Assembly: GCA_011053245.1 (NCBI GenBank)
Contig: DRGS01000176.1
Span: forward strand, 1-14,002
From: Phycisphaerales bacterium
Lineage (GTDB): Bacteria; Planctomycetota; Phycisphaerae; Sedimentisphaerales; Anaerohalosphaeraceae
Direction of reading: 5' to 3'
Length of the DNA: 14,002 nucleotides
Shown: piece by piece, positions 7,655 through 13,270 of the stretch
Layout of the letters: the number at the start of each line of letters is the position of its first letter
Numbering within the stretch: position 1 is the first letter of the stretch
The notes under the pieces: generated by a model
The model's input: the letters and a program-made list of their open reading frames with translations, nothing else
What the model was told of the DNA's origin: nothing
The model's database searches: none
Position numbers and translations under genes: made by a program

Positions 7655-8383
7655 ATGGATAGACAGAAAGTTGATGACGAAGAATTATCCAAGCCGAGAC
7701 TGGTATGGTTTATAGATATCTGGCTGTATCCACTGAATTTAGCAGGCGCTAGCCATCTTATCTGTTTATGGCTTCTAGTTTTTTTATTTTGCCCATTAGT
7801 AATGAGAATGGGATTAGGCACGGAATATGTCCCTATCGTTTACACTCTGCCAATTGCATATGTGATGTATTATTTTACCGAGTGTATTCGTTATAGCGCT
7901 ACAGGTTTTTATCGTGCTCCCGATTTTTTAGTGAATACAACCGAATCCGACAGGTGGGACTATATTTCACAATTGTTGACTGTGATCGGGTGTATTGCTA
8001 TTTGCTTTTGCCCGGTGTCGGTGTACTATCTTATTTCAGAACGAGTCGATTTGATCTATTGGCTACTCCTGGCGTGCGGCGGATTCTTTTTCCCGATGGC
8101 TCTACTTGCCGTTGTCTTGTTTGACTCGTACAACGCACTGAATCCGATATTAATAATTGGCTCGATATTCCGCACGTTCTTTCCGTACTGTGGAATGGTT
8201 CTGCTCTTTTGCGGCGGTGCATTACTGTTTATAAAAATGGGCCTGAGCACATACGGATTTCACCCTCTACCGGCCGTACCGTTTATTTTCAGGGCGTTAC
8301 AGCTTTATTTGATATTTGTGACAGCGGGGCTGTTGGGCAGGTTCTATCAGAAATACGAGGAAAAGCTCTACTGGGAAGTTTGA
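7655..8383 (+). CDS. Six-helix integral membrane protein of unknown function
   Basis: I do not recognise a characterised family. The 242-residue protein has a charged N-terminus (residues 1-16) and about six hydrophobic segments, near 33-51, 59-77, 104-127, 132-156, 176-195 and 205-228, with no signal peptide. Two features look conserved in style: FFFPMALLAVVLFDSYNALNP in the fourth segment and loop (144-164), and a charged C-terminal LGRFYQKYEEKLYWEV. I recall similar motifs in hypothetical planctomycete membrane proteins, but this is a weak memory. The ATG at 7655 is preceded directly by an in-frame TAA, so it is the earliest possible start; the ribosome site is poor and no good promoter is seen upstream. 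It lies inside the segment flanked by the two glnS 3' ends and has lower GC than its neighbours. Coding is likely because of its length and coherent membrane pattern. Confidence 0.75.
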   Translation: MDRQKVDDEELSKPRLVWFIDIWLYPLNLAGASHLICLWLLVFLFCPLVMRMGLGTEYVPIVYTLPIAYVMYYFTECIRYSATGFYRAPDFLVNTTESDRWDYISQLLTVIGCIAICFCPVSVYYLISERVDLIYWLLLACGGFFFPMALLAVVLFDSYNALNPILIIGSIFRTFFPYCGMVLLFCGGALLFIKMGLSTYGFHPLPAVPFIFRALQLYLIFVTAGLLGRFYQKYEEKLYWEV

Positions 8384-8468
8384 GTGCCGTAGGATGGGCA
8401 GATTTCTCAATAAATCCTAAGAATTCTCTTGAACTTTTGTGTAATATTTCCGATATTATACTCAGCAT

Positions 8469-8524
8469 ACCCGTCAAGCCTCTATCTGTGTATACAGACA
8501 AGCTCAAATGTGGCGGGTTTTTTT
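8469..8524 (+). terminator. Possible Rho-independent terminator after the membrane gene
   Basis: ACCCG (8469-8473) can pair with CGGGT (8514-8518), which runs straight into seven T (8518-8524). Inside the long loop TCTGT-GTAT-ACAGA forms a second 5-bp hairpin (8485-8498), and AGC (8477-8479) can pair with GCT (8502-8504). The outer stem is short for its loop, so this is moderate evidence. It lies 85 bases after the membrane gene stop. Confidence 0.45.
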
Positions 8525-8534
8525 ATATTATCTT

Positions 8535-8596
8535 ACCTGCGTGGTAACTGGGCAAAGATACAGAAGCAAAAGCAAAATGAGCCTAAGAAAAAATGA
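8535..8596 (+). pseudogene. Displaced glnS 3'-end remnant (direct repeat copy B)
   Basis: In the glnS-equivalent frame this reads [19 protein letters not shown] and a TGA stop, against [19 protein letters not shown] and TAA in glnS. There are 8 differences in 62 bases: seven transitions and one transversion, no gaps. Two codons differ silently (CGC/CGT and CCA/CCT) and the stop is kept, so the copies look like glnS ends that diverged while coding rather than a randomly decaying duplicate. No glnS sequence is recognisable upstream of it. It ends 6 bases before the stop of convergent wtpC, just where an ancestral glnS would be expected to end. Confidence 0.8.
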
Positions 8597-8602
8597 TCGG
8601 CG

Positions 8603-9640
8603 CTAAAAGCAGTGGACGGCTGAGCTTTTGAAAGTTGCGTAAATATCGTTGCCTTGTTCAAGGCTGAGTTGTTTGAAGGAAGCGTGGGTTATCAGAGCGG
8701 TTAGTTTCATTTCGCCGGCGGTCAGGTCAATGGCGAGCAGGGTGTTATAATGTTCCCATCCGGTGACTTTGCATTTGAAACTGTTTCGTGCGCTGCTGTC
8801 GAACGGTTGCTTTGACAGTAATATATCTTCGGGTCCTACCCATATATGCGAGGTGGCGTCGTCTGCTGAGCTGGCGTGGATGTTCTGGTCGCATACGCGG
8901 CAGATATTTTTGCTGACACTTGTAACGGCCAGGATGTTTTTCATTCCGAGGAACGCGGCGACCTCGGCGTCGGAGGGACGTCGGAAAAGTTCGACCGGCG
9001 GCGCGATCTGTTTTATCCGATGGTCGAGCATTACGGCGACATTGTCGGCAAGGGCCATCGCTTCTTCCGGGTCATGCGTTACATGTATGACCGTTGTACC
9101 GAGTTTTTGTGTAAGCTGCCGCAACTCCTTACGCAAGCGAACTCTTGTATTTGCGTCAAGCGCCGAAAGGGGTTCATCCAGCAGCAGCAGTTTCGGCTCT
9201 ACGACAAGCGCTCTTGCAAGCGCGACGCGTTGCTGCTCTCCGCCGGATAGTTTCTCCGGATAGCGATGCAGGATGGATTTGATACCTAACATTTCGGCGA
9301 TGGCGTGGATGCGTTTTTTTCTGACAGCCGATCCTTTTTTCGCAGCTTTCAAACCGTAGGCGATATTGCCTGAAACAGTAAGATGCGGGAAAAGGGCGTA
9401 GTCCTGATATACAATCGCAAAGCCCCTCGCTTCTGGCGGCGCGAAAGTGATGTCCGTATCGTCAAAAGTTATTTTGCCGCTATCTGGTTTCATAAGGCCG
9501 GCGATGATCTCAAGCAAAACGGTTTTGCCGACGCCGGAAGGTCCGAGCAGAACAAGGTATTGTCCCTTCTCGGCGGTAAGGTCCAGATGCTGCATGTTCA
9601 TTGCGCCGAGTTTTTTGCAGATGCTGCGAAGCTTAAGCAT
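8603..9640 (-). CDS. wtpC: Tungstate/molybdate ABC transporter ATPase
   Basis: Cytoplasmic ATPase that powers oxyanion import with WtpB. The 345-residue protein has Walker A GPSGVGKT at 33-40, Q-loop Gln79 (YQDYALFPHLTV), signature LSGGEQQR at 131-138, Walker B LLLLDEP at 151-157, D-loop SALD, and switch His189 (HVTHDPEEA). A C-terminal regulatory part (about 231-345) is TOBE/MOP-like in position and ends in ATFKSSAVHCF. I place the start at the ATG at 9640, with GGAG 9 bases upstream and an 8-bp overlap with wtpB; a longer frame to 9688 would only add residues overlapping wtpB. In sequence alone it could be ModC or CysA-like; the wtpA and wtpB neighbours decide the name. It is convergent with the glnS-derived segment. 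Confidence 0.9.
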   Translation of the reverse strand: MLKLRSICKKLGAMNMQHLDLTAEKGQYLVLLGPSGVGKTVLLEIIAGLMKPDSGKITFDDTDITFAPPEARGFAIVYQDYALFPHLTVSGNIAYGLKAAKKGSAVRKKRIHAIAEMLGIKSILHRYPEKLSGGEQQRVALARALVVEPKLLLLDEPLSALDANTRVRLRKELRQLTQKLGTTVIHVTHDPEEAMALADNVAVMLDHRIKQIAPPVELFRRPSDAEVAAFLGMKNILAVTSVSKNICRVCDQNIHASSADDATSHIWVGPEDILLSKQPFDSSARNSFKCKVTGWEHYNTLLAIDLTAGEMKLTALITHASFKQLSLEQGNDIYATFKSSAVHCF

Positions 9641-10439
9641 TGTTTTTTTCTCCGGCGTTAAATTTAGCGGATAGCAGGCGCAGGACAACGAAGATCGTCA
9701 CGCAGATCAGGATCAGCAGTACAGCTACCGAACGAGCGTAAGCCAGACCGAAATCGTTGAATCGCTGAAAGACCATTACCGGCGTTGTCATCGGATGGTA
9801 AGCGATGATGACTACGGCGCCGAATTCGCTTATACCCCTCGCCCACATCAGTACCATACCGGACGCTATCCCCCGCCATGCAAGCGGTAGAGAGACGGTG
9901 AAGAACGCCCGCGCGGGCGAAGCTCCCAATGTTCTGGCGGCCTTTTCGAGTTTCGGATCGACAGCATGAAAAGCCTGCCGTGCGGCATTGATGAGGAAAG
10001 GCATTGAAACGAAAGCCATGGCTATGGATATCCCGGCGGATGTGCCGACCAGGCCTTTTCCGAAGATGCGTCCGATCATGGAGTTTCTGCCTATTACGGC
10101 AAAGAGGGCGATACCAGCGGCAGAGTGCGGTATGATTATGGGAAGGTCGATTATCGCCATGACGATCGATCTTGCTCGAAAGCGTTTCCTGGCAAGAATG
10201 TACGCAAGCGGAATACCAGCGATCGCCGAAAACGCCGTTGCGAAAAATGCCGCTGTCAGCGTAAGTTTGATCGACTGGATGACTTCATGGTCCTTTGCCG
10301 TTTCGGTAAGATCCGATGCCGGCGTTGCAAGTACCATGCTCAGCAGCGGCGCAACAATGAACAGAACCACACATGAACCGAGAAGCATTATGACGGCTTC
10401 GAAGATATTGAATTTATTTTGTTTGTCGCTGCTCAACAT
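9633..10439 (-). CDS. wtpB: Tungstate/molybdate ABC transporter permease
   Basis: Inner-membrane channel subunit, probably a homodimer. The 268-residue protein has about six hydrophobic segments (near 13-36, 56-82, 92-116, 133-152, 186-208, 238-256). The cytoplasmic EAA-type loop that docks the ATPase is EKAARTLGASPARAFFTVSL at 165-184. The stretch ISEFGAVVIIAYHPMTTPV at 203-221 is characteristic of the WtpB/ModB group. The ATG at 10439 follows the wtpA stop by 9 bp and has AGAGGGA about 4 bases upstream; its end overlaps wtpC by 8 bp. Such tight packing shows a single operon. Confidence 0.92.
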   Translation of the reverse strand: MLSSDKQNKFNIFEAVIMLLGSCVVLFIVAPLLSMVLATPASDLTETAKDHEVIQSIKLTLTAAFFATAFSAIAGIPLAYILARKRFRARSIVMAIIDLPIIIPHSAAGIALFAVIGRNSMIGRIFGKGLVGTSAGISIAMAFVSMPFLINAARQAFHAVDPKLEKAARTLGASPARAFFTVSLPLAWRGIASGMVLMWARGISEFGAVVIIAYHPMTTPVMVFQRFNDFGLAYARSVAVLLILICVTIFVVLRLLSAKFNAGEKNNA

Positions 10440-10448
10440 AAAATCCCT

Positions 10449-11423
10449 CTAATCGACTGGTTTGCACAAGGGTTTGATCTTTTCGGGAAGATAGTCGTAT
10501 CCGAATGCTTTTGGCGGTTGTATGAATTCCTGGCCGTTGCGTTCTATGATCGCCTGGCCTTTCGGTGAGAGCAAAAACGCTACATAGTCAGCGGCGACCT
10601 TCGGGTTGGGGGCGTCTTTGCAGATGGTTACCGCGTAGATCATCGGTTCGCCGGTGCGGATGATAGTTTCGCCGGGTTCCTTTCCTGATACTTCGACCTT
10701 GGCAGTGTTGTAGAACTCTTTCATGTCGGATGACTTGAGGTTGATCTGATCAGGCAGAAAGAGAATTTCCAAACCGTGTTGACTTGCGACGGAGCGGTAT
10801 ATAAAGACATAATCTATTTCGCCTGCTTCGAGAAGAACGAGCAGGTCAGTTTCTTTCGGGCGTATGACCCATTCTTTGTTCAGTAACTTATCGGCCAGGC
10901 CGGGGATGTTGTAATGTTTTTGTGCTAACTGCAATGCCATGACAGTGCGGTATCCACACGGGTCAAGGTCGGGGTCGGCTCTACCAATCGCAACATTTTC
11001 TTTGAGTAGTATTTCGTGCCAGTTTTCGGCAGTGATCTGTTCGGCAAAACGTGACTTTTTTGTATAGGCTATTGCCATTTCATTGGCAGCGAATTGGATA
11101 TTGAAGTCGGCGTATTCCGGCATGAGCAGATTGGCGATGACTTTATAATCGGCTGAGGCCATGACGTCGCATTGCCGCTTCAGGTCGGAAATTTTTCGTG
11201 CGCAGGCTCTGCTTCCGGCGGCTTCTGCCTTGATAGTAACATCGGGACGCAGTTCATTGAATGCCGCTGAGATATCCCGGAAAGGAACGGACAAGCTTCC
11301 GGCGTGGAAAATGATGAGTTCTTTATCGGATCGCGGCGGCCCCTCTTTTGCGCACCCGGCAGCTATTATTATGATGAAGACAGCGATAAGGGTCATCGAC
11401 AAGTGTTTTGGATTATCCGTCAT
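10449..11423 (-). CDS. wtpA: Tungstate/molybdate-binding lipoprotein
   Basis: Extracytoplasmic binding protein that delivers tungstate or molybdate to WtpBC. The 324-residue protein starts with a lipoprotein signal: hydrophobic residues 9-22 and Cys24 in IAAGCAKEG. The mature part matches the archaeal-type WtpA/ModA group: IFHAGSLSVPF at 38-48, EAAGSRACARKISDL at 67-81, VMASADYKVI at 87-96, RADPDLDPCGYR at 148-159, RPKETDLLVLLEAGEIDYVF at 188-207 and IYRSVASQHGLE at 208-219. Acidic residues in the DLDPCGYR and RPKET segments are probably the carboxylates that give six-fold metal coordination in archaeal homologues. Translation could also begin at Met10, but M1 keeps a better n-region. Its promoter region is shared divergently with a response regulator. 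Which oxyanion is preferred cannot be told. Confidence 0.92.
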   Translation of the reverse strand: MTDNPKHLSMTLIAVFIIIIAAGCAKEGPPRSDKELIIFHAGSLSVPFRDISAAFNELRPDVTIKAEAAGSRACARKISDLKRQCDVMASADYKVIANLLMPEYADFNIQFAANEMAIAYTKKSRFAEQITAENWHEILLKENVAIGRADPDLDPCGYRTVMALQLAQKHYNIPGLADKLLNKEWVIRPKETDLLVLLEAGEIDYVFIYRSVASQHGLEILFLPDQINLKSSDMKEFYNTAKVEVSGKEPGETIIRTGEPMIYAVTICKDAPNPKVAADYVAFLLSPKGQAIIERNGQEFIQPPKAFGYDYLPEKIKPLCKPVD

Positions 11424-11466
11424 TGTTTTTTCTTCTGAATTTTAAGTTGGCAGCATTGTCTTTCTA

Positions 11467-11495
11467 ATTATATAGGTATTTTAGCGTATATACAA
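11467..11495 (-). promoter_or_regulatory. Sigma70-like promoter for wtpABC
   Basis: On the minus strand TTGTAT (11490-11495) and a perfect TATAAT (11467-11472) are spaced by 17 bases. The -10 lies 43 bases before the wtpA ATG. The -35 matches the consensus only in TTG, which would suit a regulated promoter. Confidence 0.5.
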
Positions 11496-11510
11496 AGTAT
11501 TGCAATATAC
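11486..11510. promoter_or_regulatory. Inverted repeat at the wtpA -35 region (candidate oxyanion-regulator operator)
   Basis: GTATAT (11486-11491) is mirrored by ATATAC (11505-11510) across 13 bases, and the inner TATTGCAATA (11498-11507) is itself a perfect 10-bp palindrome. The repeat covers the proposed -35 of wtpA. The TATAT-rich arms recall ModE sites, but spacing and flanks do not fit the E. coli ModE consensus, so the regulator is open. No Moco/Tuco-type riboswitch could be recognised. Confidence 0.35.
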
Positions 11511-11605
11511 TACTTTTATCCTGCGTCACTTTCTGTTATAATGCCAGACACGGCGGAGATATCGCGGTTGTCCGATTAAATGTGGCAATTGAAAATTAAA
11601 AGCGG

Positions 11606-11634
11606 TTGACTTAGTAAGACTGTTTTGGTAGAAT
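11606..11634 (+). promoter_or_regulatory. Sigma70-like promoter for the first response regulator
   Basis: TTGACT (11606-11611) and TAGAAT (11629-11634) have the ideal 17-base spacing and five of six consensus matches each. The -10 is 84 bases before the ATG at 11719, giving a leader of about 77 bases. A second TATAAT (11537-11542) lies further upstream but lacks a good -35. Nothing else was recognised in this 295-bp divergent region besides the wtpA elements. Confidence 0.6.
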
Positions 11635-11718
11635 ATTGGTTCATCAAGTGTACTTTTCAGCTTTGGGGACTTTTGGTAGACAAAACGGTAAAATAGAGTT
11701 TATTAAAGGAAGAGACCG

Positions 11719-12372
11719 ATGTCAGTGAAGATATTAATTGTTGACGATCATGGAATATTGAGAGAAGGTCTTGAATTGTTGATCGATCAGCAGAAGGACA
11801 TGCGGGTGGTCGGTCAGGCTGGAGATGGTCTGGAAGCGATCAAACTTGCCAAAGAACTCAAACCGGACCTGATACTCATGGATGTTGTGATGCCGGAGCT
11901 TAATGGCGTAGAGGCAACACGCCAGATAGTCGAGGCGAACAGTGGTATAAAGGTGCTTGTGCTTACTGCGCATCTGAAGCATCGTTTTATTGCCGATATG
12001 TTGCGAGCAGGGGCCTGCGGCTATATTCTCAAAGAGCATCTTAAGGACGAATTGATAAAAGCGATAAGAACAGTTATGTCGGACCAGATGTATTTCTGTT
12101 CGAAAGCCGCCAATATTCTTGTAGATGATTACGCTCAGGGCGGCGGCGATCAGGAGCGTGTGGGTCTGGATACCCTCACCGGCAAGGAACGACAGCTCGT
12201 CCAGATCTTTGCCGAAGGTAAAACAAGCAAAGAGGCGGCCCGATTGTTTAACCGCAGCGGTAAGACAATCGATGCCAAGCGGCGAATTATTATGAGCAAG
12301 CTTGATATATCCAGCATTGCCGAACTGACAAAATTTGCTGTTCGGGAAGGATTGACCAGCGTTAATTTCTGA
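11719..12372 (+). CDS. NarL/FixJ-family response regulator (receiver plus LuxR-type HTH)
   Basis: Phosphorylation-controlled transcription factor. The 217-residue protein has a complete receiver domain (about 3-120): acidic pair D9-D10 in IVDDH, phosphoacceptor D55 in LILMDVVMP, T83, and K105 in YILKEH. A linker (about 121-150) leads to a LuxR-type helix-turn-helix (LTGKERQLVQIFAEGKTSKE from 153, then RSGKTIDAKRRIIMSKLDIS). The recognition-helix region reads KTIDAKRR rather than the common KTV-x-x-H. AAGGA lies 9 bases before the ATG. No histidine kinase is in the window, so it is an orphan here, and its target is unknown. It is divergent from wtpA, which makes control of wtpABC possible but unproven. 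The next gene is a paralogue. Confidence 0.92.
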   Translation: MSVKILIVDDHGILREGLELLIDQQKDMRVVGQAGDGLEAIKLAKELKPDLILMDVVMPELNGVEATRQIVEANSGIKVLVLTAHLKHRFIADMLRAGACGYILKEHLKDELIKAIRTVMSDQMYFCSKAANILVDDYAQGGGDQERVGLDTLTGKERQLVQIFAEGKTSKEAARLFNRSGKTIDAKRRIIMSKLDISSIAELTKFAVREGLTSVNF

Positions 12373-12538
12373 AAATCGCGTGTTTGAGGGGGGCAGAACC
12401 TTGTGTTTATGTTCCCGTAAGGCTTTAATTGTTGTTTTTCGGGTTTTTTGACGCAATGGCAATCCATTTCCTATCCGTTATTAGGAAAAAAATTTTGAAT
12501 AATCAGTAATTAGCCTATTGTTTTTTATTGGCTTTGCG

Positions 12539-12567
12539 TTGATACTATGGCCAATGGACTGTAAAAT
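12539..12567 (+). promoter_or_regulatory. Sigma70-like promoter for the second response regulator
   Basis: TTGATA (12539-12544) and TAAAAT (12562-12567) are 17 bases apart, five of six matches each. The -10 is 37 bases before the ATG at 12605. The second regulator therefore probably has its own transcript, and the pair is not a simple operon. Confidence 0.6.
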
Positions 12568-12604
12568 ATTTTAGAGGTCGGATTTTAGTGAAGGATATTG
12601 TGAT

Positions 12605-13264
12605 ATGACGAATAATAGTAAGGTATCGGTTTTTAGCGTGGATAGTAGTCAGTTCGTTCGTGAGGGTATAGAAGCCCTCCTGGCCAGCAGTGATGATCTG
12701 CAATATGTCGGAGGTTCCGATGGCGGTAAGGGTACCGTTGACGCCATCAAAAAATCTTCTGCGGACGTAGTTTTGATTGATGTGAACACATGTTCGCCCA
12801 AGCAGGTGGAGATCTGTTATGGTATCGCCAAGGAGAACGCGAACACAAAGATGCTCTGCCTTCTTACTGAGGCTGCCAGAGGCGTTGTTGACGAGTGTAT
12901 GACAGCCGGTGCCCTCGGGATAATGGTGAAGGAATGTTCCTATGAAGAACTTTCCGCAGCGATCCGAAAAATACATGGTGGTGAGCGATGCTACGGTCCT
13001 AAGATAACGGCTGTACTTGCTCGCAATTATGCCGACCAGGTGATCTATGGCTCAAAACGGACAAAGAGGCTTACTGACCGGGATCGAAACGTGATCAGGA
13101 TGACCGCAAATGGCAAGTCCGTTATCCAGATCTCCGAGATCATCGGCAAGAGTTCCAAGACCGTAGACGCTGCTCGTCGTAACGTAATGATCAAGCTTGA
13201 TATCAAAAGTATTGCCGAACTTACAAAGTTTGCCATCAAGCACGGTCTTGCCAGTCTTGACTAA
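12605..13264 (+). CDS. NarL/FixJ-family response regulator with atypical receiver domain
   Basis: Paralogue of the preceding gene, 219 residues. Aligning the two receivers by eye, the phosphoacceptor (D59 in VVLIDVN), the Thr (T88) and the Lys (K109 in IMVKEC) are kept. The acidic pair, however, is reduced to D13-S14, with Ser in place of the second Asp, and the MP after the phosphoacceptor is lost. Losing one Mg2+ ligand suggests weak or no normal phosphorylation, as in pseudo-receivers. The C-terminal LuxR-type helix-turn-helix (LTDRDRNVIRMTANGKSVIQ from 156, then SSKTVDAARRNVMIKLDIKS) is well preserved and closely resembles its neighbour, including the SIAELTKFA helix. AAGGA lies 9 bases before the ATG. 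It has its own promoter. It converges with the CysQ-like gene with 6 bp between stops. Ligand, kinase and targets are unknown. Confidence 0.9.
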   Translation: MTNNSKVSVFSVDSSQFVREGIEALLASSDDLQYVGGSDGGKGTVDAIKKSSADVVLIDVNTCSPKQVEICYGIAKENANTKMLCLLTEAARGVVDECMTAGALGIMVKECSYEELSAAIRKIHGGERCYGPKITAVLARNYADQVIYGSKRTKRLTDRDRNVIRMTANGKSVIQISEIIGKSSKTVDAARRNVMIKLDIKSIAELTKFAIKHGLASLD

Positions 13265-13270
13265 ACGGAC

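Larger units (their letters stand above)
7565..8596. other. Possible 1032-bp insertion bounded by glnS 3'-end repeats
   Basis: The segment begins right after the glnS stop and ends at the stop of a second glnS tail. It holds one membrane protein gene, a possible terminator and that tail. Two 60-base lines of the gene, counted by hand, have 23 G+C each, against 30 in one glnS line, so composition looks lower in GC. No integrase, transposase or terminal inverted repeat is visible. The arrangement resembles integration into a gene 3' end with restoration of the reading frame, but a duplication followed by deletion could also produce it. Confidence 0.45.

Noticed and set aside
8510..8596. Short GTG-started frame containing the second glnS tail
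   Set aside because: It would begin inside the terminator-like hairpin without a ribosome site; a displaced gene remnant explains it better.
9641..9688. Longer start for wtpC
   Set aside because: The extra 16 residues overlap wtpB, and the ATG at 9640 has a GGAG site and the usual ABC ATPase N-terminus.
11424..11718. Molybdenum/tungsten cofactor riboswitch between wtpA and the regulator
   Set aside because: No multi-stem conserved core could be recognised by eye; only a dyad at the promoter was supported.
12404..12450. Terminator after the first response regulator (CCCG to CGGG, then six T)
   Set aside because: The stem is only 4 bp with a loop of more than 20 bases; too weak to list.
11734..12462. 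242-residue minus-strand reading frame
   Set aside because: It is antisense to the first response regulator, whose receiver and HTH motifs are clear.
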